A DNA stretch of 64,000 nucleotides from Ilyomonas sp963790435 (GTDB lineage: Bacteria > Bacteroidota > Bacteroidia > Chitinophagales > Chitinophagaceae). Below, in pieces: positions 37,218 to 44,318 of the stretch. The number at the start of each line of letters is the position of its first letter. Position 1 is the first letter of the stretch. The notes under the pieces were generated by a model. That model was not told where the DNA came from, searched no databases, and saw only the letters and a list, made by a program, of their open reading frames with translations. Position numbers and translations under genes: made by a program. Location of the stretch: NCBI GenBank assembly GCA_963790435.1, contig CAWBOI010000003.1, positions 248,001 to 312,000 of the forward strand, read 5' to 3'.

Positions 37218-38033
37218 TTATTTCTTCTGATAAACTCTTACCCAATCCACATACATTTTTGCAGGAAGCTTACTGTCATCAACCGTTTGCCCGGGCCAGT
37301 CTCCGCCAACAGCAAAATTGAACAAAACAAAAAATGGCAAATGAAATTCTTCGGTGCTGTTCGTGGTTATATCTGATGTATGATAGGTAATGCTATCAAC
37401 ATACCACCTGATGGAAGTGGCTGTCCATTCCACTCCATAAACATGAAAATCAGAAGGTGTTGAGTTTGTGTTACCGCCATCCTGCACATGACCATTGTTA
37501 TCCCAATGTATGGTTCCGTATATAATGCTATCGGCATTAATGTGTTCCATTATATCGGTTTCGCCGCAGGCAGGCCAGTTAATGGTGTTAATGTCGCTAC
37601 CCAACATCCAGAACGCAGGCCACAAGCCTTGCCCAACGGGTATTTTAATACGTGCCTCTATCCTGCCATAAGTAAATTCTTTTTTAGCTTGCGTTGTCAT
37701 ACGCGATGAAGTGTAATAATTGGCACCAACCATTTCCTTCTTTGCAGTGATGATTAAGTTGCCATCTGCAACAGTAGCATTTTTAGATTGATAATATTCC
37801 TTTTCATGATTTCCCCAGCCATTGCCACCGGTTTCAAAATTCCAAACTGTTGTATCTATCGAATTGCCATTGAATTCATCCGCCCAAACCAACTGGTAAG
37901 TAGAAGTATCAACGGGAGTTATTGGTGGAACATAAGGCGGCGTAACGGGATCATTGTGTGGAGATGATTTGGTGCAAAACGAAAACAAGCAGACAAAAAG
38001 CAGCAAAACAAACAATGCAAACATCCGTTTCAT
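37218..38033 (-). CDS. Family 16 glycoside hydrolase lipoprotein (beta-glucanase-like)
   Basis: 271 residues. The N-terminus is a lipoprotein signal (MKRMFALFVLLLFVCLFSFC, Cys 20 as the lipid site) followed by a Pro-rich linker. The GH16 jelly-roll contains 'LVWADEFNGNSIDTTVWNFE' and the catalytic block 'GETDIMEH' with the E-x-D-x-x-E pattern, plus 'WPAFWMLG' and 'FHVYGVEWTATSIRWYVD'. The family hydrolyses beta-1,3(4)-glucans such as laminarin. It is probably anchored at the outer membrane. A GH5 enzyme lies 0.9 kb away on the other strand, which suggests a small glucan-degrading region interrupted by a VapBC-type pair. Confidence 0.93.
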   Translation of the reverse strand: MKRMFALFVLLLFVCLFSFCTKSSPHNDPVTPPYVPPITPVDTSTYQLVWADEFNGNSIDTTVWNFETGGNGWGNHEKEYYQSKNATVADGNLIITAKKEMVGANYYTSSRMTTQAKKEFTYGRIEARIKIPVGQGLWPAFWMLGSDINTINWPACGETDIMEHINADSIIYGTIHWDNNGHVQDGGNTNSTPSDFHVYGVEWTATSIRWYVDSITYHTSDITTNSTEEFHLPFFVLFNFAVGGDWPGQTVDDSKLPAKMYVDWVRVYQKK

Positions 38034-38189
38034 AACTGGTTTTTTAGAATGATAAAGATATGGGAAATGATGCGTGTATGCGTGGGTGATATAATTGACA
38101 ATAATCTTTCCGTTTTGGTTTTATACACGTATTGAATCTGGTAGGAATAGAGAGTAGTAAAATGTAATCAAGTATTAAGAATTAAAAAA

Positions 38190-38227
38190 GTAATACTTTT
38201 TGTATTTGGTAATACTTTTTAGTTTTG
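38190..38227 (+). promoter_or_regulatory. Likely promoter/operator of the VapBC-type operon
   Basis: A 12-base direct repeat GTAATACTTTTT occurs at 38190-38201 and 38209-38220 (period 19). AGTATTA at 38171-38177 is the inverted match of the first TAATACT. TAGTTTTG at 38220-38227 fits the -7 consensus TAnnTTTG, and TTTG at 38199-38202 could be the -33 (17-base gap, slightly short). The operon ATG is at 38244. Repeats overlapping the promoter fit autoregulation by the antitoxin. Confidence 0.5.
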
Positions 38228-38243
38228 TAGGAAATGGTGATTT

Positions 38244-38519
38244 ATGGAAACTTCTTTGCTTACCTCCAAAGGACAGCTTCTCATTCCGGTTGCGCTTAGA
38301 AAAAAATATGGTATGGAGCCGGGTTCCAAAGTGTTGATCGAAGAAACCGAAGGCGGCGTAATGATACGCCCGGTGAACGAGCAATACGTCAAATCTTTCA
38401 GAGGCATCTTATCTTCCAACGGAAAATTAAAAGAAGAATTAAAAGCATATAAAGAAGAGGAAAAAAGAAAGGAGAAAAGAAAGCTGCAACTGCATTCAAA
38501 AAAGAAAAATGCCAACTGA
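38244..38519 (+). CDS. AbrB/VapB-type antitoxin
   Basis: 91 residues. The N-terminal swapped-hairpin DNA-binding domain is 'TSLLTSKGQLLIPVALRKKY' then 'GMEPGSKVLIEETEGGVMIR'. The C-terminal tail is highly charged ('EELKAYKEEEKRKEKRKLQ'), as expected of the segment that wraps a toxin. Its stop overlaps the ATG of the PIN-domain gene by one base (TGATG). In the family the antitoxin neutralises VapC and represses the operon, and direct repeats upstream could be its operators. Confidence 0.9.
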   Translation: METSLLTSKGQLLIPVALRKKYGMEPGSKVLIEETEGGVMIRPVNEQYVKSFRGILSSNGKLKEELKAYKEEEKRKEKRKLQLHSKKKNAN

Positions 38520-38926
38520 TGCCAACTTACATTTTAGACAGCTTTGCCTTGCTTGCCTTTTTTAGAGATGAGCCAGGCGCAGATACAATTGAAAAGATAC
38601 TTCACGAAGCGGCTAATGATAAGCACGAACTGTTTATGGCAGCTATCAATGCTGGCGAGGTGTGGCACATGAGTTACCGTAAAGATGGCGAAACCAAAGC
38701 GGCACTTGCATGGGAAGCCATCAGGCAATTGCCTTTGCAGGTAATCACTGCTGACGCGGAGTTTTGCCTGTTGGCAGCCAAAATAAAAGCAAAGCATAAA
38801 CTTTCGTATGCCGATGCGTTCGCTGCTGCCCTCACCATACAAAAGGGTGGCACATTGCTTACGGGCGATAGTGAGTTTACTGCTTTGGCAGGGCAAAGTG
38901 GTTTTAAAGTAAAATACATCGTATAA
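38519..38926 (+). CDS. PIN-domain ribonuclease, VapC-type toxin
   Basis: 135 residues. Acidic residues of the PIN active site are visible: 'YILDSFALLAFFRDE' (first Asp), 'AAINAGEVWHMSYR' (Glu), 'HKLSYADAFAAALT' (Asp) and 'GGTLLTGDSEFTAL' (Asp). Family members cut RNA, often tRNA or rRNA sites, when free of antitoxin. All key acidic residues are present, so the toxin looks intact. It is translationally coupled to the antitoxin. A GH5 gene starts 37 bases downstream in the same direction. Confidence 0.93.
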   Translation: MPTYILDSFALLAFFRDEPGADTIEKILHEAANDKHELFMAAINAGEVWHMSYRKDGETKAALAWEAIRQLPLQVITADAEFCLLAAKIKAKHKLSYADAFAAALTIQKGGTLLTGDSEFTALAGQSGFKVKYIV

Positions 38927-38963
38927 CAGCGAAATTCAAACATAAATTATCAATCGGCTTTCC

Positions 38964-40199
38964 ATGAAAAATAAATCTATCTTTTTTGTTTTTGCCCTTT
39001 TTTTTATTTGTGCCTCGCACGCACAAACTTCTCATTTCATCACTTCAAAAGGAAAAGAAATTATAGGCGTTGATGGCAAGCCTTTTTTAATCAAAGGCAC
39101 CAATTTAGGCAACTGGCTGGTGCCGGAAGGTTATATGTTTAAGTTTAAAGAAGCCAGTTCGCCAAGGCTGATTGATGAAACTTTTAAAGAATTGGTTGGC
39201 CCTTCTGCCACCAAAGAATTTTGGAAGAAATATCTTAATGTTTACATCACGCAGGACGACATTCATTATCTCAAAACAACCGGCATCAACTCCATACGTG
39301 TGCCGTTCAATTATCGTTTGTTTTCGCCCGAAAATTATATGGGTGACAATGACAGCACACGCGGCTTTATATATCTTGATAAAGTCATTAACTGGTGCAA
39401 AAAGGAAGGCTTGTATGTAATATTGGACATGCACTGCGCACCGGGCGGACAAACCGGTGATAACATTGATGATGGCTATGGCTATCCTTTTTTATTTGAA
39501 AGCGAAGCCGACCAAAACCAAACTGCCCGCATCTGGCAGCGCATCGCAAAGCATTATGCGGCCGAAACAACTGTAATGGGTTATGATTTGCTGAACGAAC
39601 CCATCGCGCATTATTTCGATAAAAACAAACTCAACCCGATGCTGGAAGTGGTGTATAAAAAAATAACTGCTGCCATTCGTAAAGTTGACTACAACCATTT
39701 GTTGTTTCTCGGCGGTGCGCAATGGGATTCTAATTTCAAACCGTTTGGTGCGCCGTTCGATTCAAAACTGGTATATCAATTCCATAAATACTGGACGGCA
39801 ACTACCAAAGATGTGATTCAGGAATACATTGATTTCAGAGACAAATACAATGTTCCCATTTACTGCGGCGAAACCGGCGAAAACAATGACGATTGGATAA
39901 TGAAATTCAGAAAAACACTGGAAGAAAACAACATTGGCTGGCACTACTGGCCTTACAAAAAAATGGATAACAAGAGCGGCTTCGTAACCTTTTCAATTCC
40001 GCAATACTATGATAGCATCATGGCTTACGCCGATACAGTAAAAAGAAACTTTGCCGACATCAGAAACCTGCGTCCAAACGATGTTGCGCAAATGCAAAAA
40101 GCATTGGATGGCTTTTTAGAAAATTGCCGGTTTCAAAACTGTATCATCAACAGCAGCTATATTGCTGCATTGGGTTTAGAACCCGGTAAAAAAAAGTAA
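38964..40199 (+). CDS. Family 5 glycoside hydrolase (cellulase-like), secreted
   Basis: 411 residues with a signal peptide (MKNKSIFFVFALFFICASHA, then QTSHF). The GH5 barrel shows 'GTNLGNWLVPEGYMFKF', 'GINSIRVPFNYRLF', 'YVILDMHCAPGGQTGDN', the acid/base block 'YDLLNEPIAHY' and the nucleophile block 'VPIYCGETGENNDDW', as well as 'YQFHKYW'. The family acts on beta-1,4 or beta-1,3-linked glucans or related glycans; the specific substrate is not clear. It may form a functional pair with the GH16 lipoprotein at 37218. A TMEM175-like gene begins 3 bases after its stop, so they are probably co-transcribed. The signal sequence DNA contains one of the 11-mer copies (38985). Confidence 0.93.
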   Translation: MKNKSIFFVFALFFICASHAQTSHFITSKGKEIIGVDGKPFLIKGTNLGNWLVPEGYMFKFKEASSPRLIDETFKELVGPSATKEFWKKYLNVYITQDDIHYLKTTGINSIRVPFNYRLFSPENYMGDNDSTRGFIYLDKVINWCKKEGLYVILDMHCAPGGQTGDNIDDGYGYPFLFESEADQNQTARIWQRIAKHYAAETTVMGYDLLNEPIAHYFDKNKLNPMLEVVYKKITAAIRKVDYNHLLFLGGAQWDSNFKPFGAPFDSKLVYQFHKYWTATTKDVIQEYIDFRDKYNVPIYCGETGENNDDWIMKFRKTLEENNIGWHYWPYKKMDNKSGFVTFSIPQYYDSIMAYADTVKRNFADIRNLRPNDVAQMQKALDGFLENCRFQNCIINSSYIAALGLEPGKKK

Positions 40200-40202
40200 G
40201 AC

Positions 40203-40856
40203 ATGAAGATTAGTACGATACGGTTAGAAACCTTCAGCGATTGTGTAATCGCCATCATCATTACCATTATGATTTTGGAATTAAAGCTACCTAATCTTGA
40301 TAAACACACAAGTTCCGAAGCGCAAATTCTTTCTTATCTGCACGAATTGCTTCCTTACTTCATTACGTATGCGTTTAGCTACATGATGATTGGCATTTTC
40401 TGGACGAATCATCACCACATGTTTTTTTTGTTAGAAACCACAGATGAAACCTTGCTGTGGCAAAACTTTTTATTCATGTTCATGTTGAGTTTGATACCGT
40501 TTGCAACAGCGATTGTGGGCGCTAATCCGCTTATTTCTTTATCACCAGCCATTTATGGTTCCGTAATGTTGCTGACCACAGGCTCGTTTGTAATGATGCG
40601 CAGCTACAGCATCCGAAAAGGATTGATTCATAAAGATAAGAACCGCGATATCCGGCGAAAGATTTATAAAGTGTCTTTGCGTGCACGCACCAAAGGCATC
40701 ATTGGCGCACTGGTGTATTTGGCTTCTATTCCGTTGGCTTACGTGAACGTTTATATTTCTTATGTTTTATTCATCATTCCTGCTCTTATCTTTTTTGTTC
40801 CCGAAGGCATAGACAGTGAAAAGCTGGTGGCTGATGTAAGCAGCGAAACAAAATAA
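40203..40856 (+). CDS. TMEM175-type (DUF1211) potassium channel family protein
   Basis: 217 residues with six hydrophobic helices. The N-terminal signature 'RLETFSDCVIAIIITIMILE' carries the R-x-x-x-F-S-D motif of the family, followed by 'FWTNHHHMFFLLETTD'. Bacterial members form tetrameric K+-permeable channels lacking the usual TVGYG filter. It lies three bases after the GH5 gene; the coupling seems incidental. A dispersed 11-mer begins two bases or so after its stop codon (40859-40869). Confidence 0.9.
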   Translation: MKISTIRLETFSDCVIAIIITIMILELKLPNLDKHTSSEAQILSYLHELLPYFITYAFSYMMIGIFWTNHHHMFFLLETTDETLLWQNFLFMFMLSLIPFATAIVGANPLISLSPAIYGSVMLLTTGSFVMMRSYSIRKGLIHKDKNRDIRRKIYKVSLRARTKGIIGALVYLASIPLAYVNVYISYVLFIIPALIFFVPEGIDSEKLVADVSSETK

Positions 40857-40971
40857 AGTTTGTTTTTGCCCAAAAAATGCAAACTAAAAATGAACATGCT
40901 GCCACGCTTTTATTCCATCCTCTACACGCATTCATTGCATCTCGTATGTTTGCGCAATATTTTTTCAACAC

Positions 40972-41943
40972 ATGATTTTTGTAACGGGTGCAACCGGCTT
41001 GCTTGGCTCTCATTTATTGCAGGCATTGCTTCGGCAAGGGCAGTCCGTGAAAGCATTGTATCGCTCGCGTATTCCGCAGTTTGAAAATGTCGAAAAAGTG
41101 GAATGGATACAAGGCGATATTTTAGATGTGCCATTGCTAACTGAAGCGCTGCAGGATGTTCAGCAAGTATATCATTGCGCTGCCATTGTTTCTTTTCAGC
41201 CAAAACAAAAAGAAGAACTGTACAAAACCAATGCAGAAGGTACTGCCAACGTAGTAAATGTATGTTTGGAAACCGGCGTGCAGAAGTTGTTGTATGTAAG
41301 CTCTGTAGCGGCTTTAGGAAGACCTGAGAATAAAGAGATTGACGAAACCTCGCATTGGTCTGCACACAACAGCAGCGAATATGGTAAATCGAAACACCTG
41401 GCTGAAATGGAAGTGTGGCGCGGCAGTGGCGAAGGCCTGGAAGCCGTAATTGTAAACCCTTCTATTATTTTAGGTGCCGGAGACTGGAACGAAGGTTCAT
41501 CAAAAATTTTTCAAACCGTTTACAATGAGTTTCCCTGGTACACGGATGGCGTTACCGGTTTTGTAGATGTACTGGATGTTGTAAATGCTATGATATTGTT
41601 GATGAACAGTAACATCACCGCAGAACGGTTTATACTCAATGCCGACAATGTTCGCTACAAAGATTTATTCGATTCGATAGCCGAGAATTTCGGCAAAAAC
41701 AAGCCTCACCGAAAAGTAATGCCAACACTGGCATCACTTATCTGGCGTTCCGAAGTCCTGCGTTCCTTATTTTCGGGCAGCCGTCCCCTGCTAACAAAAG
41801 AAACCGCCAGAGCCGCGCAAACCAAAATATTTTACAACAACACAAAATTGTTGCGTGCGCTGCCCCATTTTCAATATCGCCCTTTGCAGCAAAGCATTTT
41901 TCGCATTTGCAATGAGTACAAAAAAAAGCTTTCCTTACCCTAA
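40972..41943 (+). CDS. NAD(P)-dependent epimerase/reductase, extended SDR
   Basis: 323 residues. The Rossmann start 'MIFVTGATGLLGSHLLQALL' holds the G-x-x-G-x-x-G motif; 'YVSSVAALG' and 'SSEYGKSKHLAEMEVWRG' give the Ser/Tyr-x-x-x-Lys catalytic set; 'VIVNPSIILGAGDW' is typical of dihydroflavonol-4-reductase-like enzymes. The C-terminal region ('KPHRKVMPTLASLIWRSEVL') fits substrate binding. Members reduce or epimerise small hydroxyl or sugar compounds; the substrate is unknown. It stands 112 bases after the channel gene. Confidence 0.9.
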   Translation: MIFVTGATGLLGSHLLQALLRQGQSVKALYRSRIPQFENVEKVEWIQGDILDVPLLTEALQDVQQVYHCAAIVSFQPKQKEELYKTNAEGTANVVNVCLETGVQKLLYVSSVAALGRPENKEIDETSHWSAHNSSEYGKSKHLAEMEVWRGSGEGLEAVIVNPSIILGAGDWNEGSSKIFQTVYNEFPWYTDGVTGFVDVLDVVNAMILLMNSNITAERFILNADNVRYKDLFDSIAENFGKNKPHRKVMPTLASLIWRSEVLRSLFSGSRPLLTKETARAAQTKIFYNNTKLLRALPHFQYRPLQQSIFRICNEYKKKLSLP

Positions 41944-42082
41944 CTCATTTATTTGCATACCGTTAAGACGGTATCATTCTTTAAGCTAATCTTAATTGTG
42001 TTTGTGGCATGTAAGTAGTTATTTGCAGTACCAATTAATTTCTGTACTATTAAAAGCACTCAACCACCATATAAAAACAGCA

Positions 42083-43476
42083 ATGTCAAACGTTCGATAT
42101 GGATACCTGCATCTGTAGTAGCTGCCGTATGCATATTGCTTTTTATTGTTCGCACATTCTATGAGTTTTATAAAGTTTTATTTGAAACTAATAGCAGCGA
42201 AGATGTAATTGCCGGTAAATCTGAAATGTATTGGCTTGCAGCCGCAACATTGGCGTTTATGACAGCTGTTGGCGTTATTGTTTATTTATTGCGTAAAAAC
42301 AAACAGATACAAAACAGTGCTGATAAATGTTTTGCCGATGCTAAAAACATAGTAGAAGACGCCAAACATTCCAAAGCGCAATTTTTAACTACCATGACAA
42401 ACGAGTTGCGTGCACCCCTTAACCGTGTGGTAAGCAATGCTTCATCGCTCATGCAAACGAACCTGAATACGCAGCAGGCAAAGGGAATCAACGGCATTCA
42501 TCAGGATGGCATTACGCTGTTGTCTATCGTAAACGATAGTCTTGACTTTTTTAAAATAGAAAGCGGAAGGCTGCAAATAGAAAGCAACGCATTTGTACTG
42601 CGGCTGGTAGTTGAAGAAGTGTTACAGTTATTGCTTAGTGATAGTCGCCCTACGGATATTGTTTATGAGATTGACGAACAGATACCGGCTTACATCAATG
42701 GTGATCTGGCGCGTATTCGCCAGGTGTTGATGAACCTTATCGGCAATGCCATTCAAATTAATGATACAGGCCAGTTAAAATTGTTTGTTGAGCTGTTGAG
42801 CGAGGAAGATAAAACGATGCTTTTGCAATTTAAAATTGCCGACATGGATAATAAAACAAAAGCCACTCCGCTCACCTCTGCAGATGCCGAACAAATGCCT
42901 TATGTATCGCATTATACAGGACTTGGCTTATCAGTAGCAGCGCGCCTTGTAGCTCTTATGGGCGGTGCCATTAAGGTAGAGAGCACATCATCAAGCGGCA
43001 CTGTATTTACCTTTACCATCAAAGTAAAAAGAACATCCGATACCACAGTTATGAAAACAAATTCTGGCAGCCTGCCACAGCAAATTGACAAAGAATTATT
43101 CAAACGCTTTCCCTTGCGCATTCTCGCTGCTGACGATAACGAAATCAGCCAGATGGTGCTTTCTTCCATGCTCCTGAAAATGGGTTACAATTGCGAGATG
43201 GTTCAGAACGGATCACAAGCTGTAAATAAAGCCATCGAAAGCGAATACGACCTTATTTTCATGGATATGTTTATGCCCGAAATGGACGGGCTGGAAGCCA
43301 CGCGCCGCATCCGTGAATTTTATTTAAAAAGCCATCACCCCATTATCATTGCACTTACGTCAAATGCTTTGGAAGAAAAAGAAACCTTTTTAAGTGCCGG
43401 CATTAACGACTTTATTACAAAGCCTTTCAAGCCAAAAGACATAGAGCAAATCATCATTCAAAGTTGTAGCAATTAG
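42083..43476 (+). CDS. Hybrid sensor kinase-like protein lacking the phospho-acceptor His, with receiver domain
   Basis: About 464 residues if one A is missing from the run at 42088-42090. The ATG at 42083 then gives MSKRSIWIPASVVAAVCILL, joining in frame with the main open segment; otherwise only a TTG start at 42136 exists. Two TM helices (about 5-25 and 50-72) precede a HisKA-like helix pair in which the H-box reads 'TTMTNELRAPLNRVV': Asn replaces the usual His. A HATPase_c-like region follows with 'RQVLMNLIGNAIQIND' and 'GLGLSVAARLVALMGGAIKV', but the D-x-G-x-G box is not recognisable. The C-terminal receiver (about 345-462) is intact: 'AADDNEISQM', 'YDLIFMDMFMPEMDG', 'ITKPF'. It may be a pseudokinase with an active receiver, or the His codon may be a base error (AAC for CAC). 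Confidence 0.82.
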
Positions 43477-43623
43477 AGAGGGATAAAATACAGTTTTATG
43501 TACCCAGTTGCATCGCTCCGATTAAACATCGTTGCGTCGCACTCTTCAACGCTTCGAAAAGAATTGATCTTTTGAGCAAGTGCTGTGTTTGTTATAACAG
43601 CGCCATGCTATCAAAATATCTTT

Positions 43624-43663
43624 AAAAACAAAGCCCACACAAGATTGTGCGGGCTTTGTTTTT
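43624..43663 (-). terminator. Terminator of the cysteine-rich protein operon
   Basis: 17-base arms (43624-43640 and 43647-43663) with one mismatch, a 6-base loop, a GC core and AAAAACAAAG / CTTTGTTTTT ends. It lies 15 bases past the stop at 43678 on the minus strand. Confidence 0.82.
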
Positions 43664-43677
43664 AATAAGTGTCTTAC

Positions 43678-43824
43678 TTATTTATTGCAACAAGGGCTTC
43701 CTTGATAGCAACAAGATTTCCCCGGGGCACAGCAGTCTGCCTTTTTTGTCGAGCTGCTGTTTGCAAATACAACGGCACTTGCAAGTAATAACATTGCAGA
43801 AATGCCTACAACTATTTTCTTCAT
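43678..43824 (-). CDS. 48-residue exported cysteine-rich peptide
   Basis: ATG at 43822-43824, stop TAA at 43678-43680. It begins MKKIVVGISAMLLLASAVVF then ANSSSTKKAD, a signal peptide with a short spacer, followed by CCAPGKSCCYQGSPCCNK: six cysteines in three CC pairs within 18 residues. Such packing suggests metal binding or disulphide knots; the family is not recognised. It lies 42 bases after another exported cysteine protein (43867) and before a terminator, so the two form an operon. A role in copper or other soft-metal handling is inference from composition. Confidence 0.72.
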   Translation of the reverse strand: MKKIVVGISAMLLLASAVVFANSSSTKKADCCAPGKSCCYQGSPCCNK

Positions 43825-43866
43825 TTTATTTGTTTTAAATTTTAAATTATGGTTTCAATCTTTCAA

Positions 43867-44223
43867 TTAAACTATCTCTGGGGGATGCCAGAAATCTTGT
43901 ATGTATATTGATAAAGCTTTATCATTTATCAACCGGATCTTTTTAGTTTGCATGAAACCCTGAGCAAATGGAAAAGTTGATTGATCCCTATTAATGAAAT
44001 AGCAGTTAGCACAAGCTAAAAAAGGATTATCACAATGTCCATTGTTGCAGCAATTTTTATCTTTTTCTTGTTTCTGTTTAGAGGATCGAGTGTTTTGTTT
44101 ATTAGTGCAGCAATTGTCAACAGCTTTTGCCTCTTTGTATGCAATGAAATTTAAATTAGCAAGCAAGGGTTGCATTGTCAAAAAAAGAATAAGTGTTGCA
44201 AGTACAGCTGAAAATATTTTCAT
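43867..44223 (-). CDS. Exported cysteine-rich small protein
   Basis: 118 residues with a signal peptide (MKIFSAVLATLILFLTMQPL). Cysteines lie at 38, 39, 58, 59, 64, 71 and 74: 'VDNCCTNKQ', 'KNCCNNGHCDNPFLACANCY'. The tail ends 'IQDFWHPPEIV', a short aromatic-proline ending like that of the small protein at 21535 (PPRQFFV). I recall similar CC...C...CxxC proteins near heavy-metal resistance genes in Bacteroidota, but no function is established. It is followed by the 48-residue CC-rich peptide and has its own -7 element (44233-44240), so transcription probably begins here. Confidence 0.68.
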   Translation of the reverse strand: MKIFSAVLATLILFLTMQPLLANLNFIAYKEAKAVDNCCTNKQNTRSSKQKQEKDKNCCNNGHCDNPFLACANCYFINRDQSTFPFAQGFMQTKKIRLINDKALSIYIQDFWHPPEIV

Positions 44224-44232
44224 TTAATTTTT

Positions 44233-44240
44233 CAAAGGTA
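44233..44240 (-). promoter_or_regulatory. Candidate -7 promoter element for the cysteine-rich operon
   Basis: On the minus strand TACCTTTG, an exact TAnnTTTG match, 9 bases before the ATG at 44223. The short distance implies an almost leaderless transcript. No -33 element at the usual spacing is evident. Confidence 0.4.
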
Positions 44241-44318
44241 ATATTTTTCAATCAGGAACACGGTCATTTACAAGCTGCTGTTAGTCCGTGCCTTCATCTT
44301 CTCAAACAAACACAAAGC

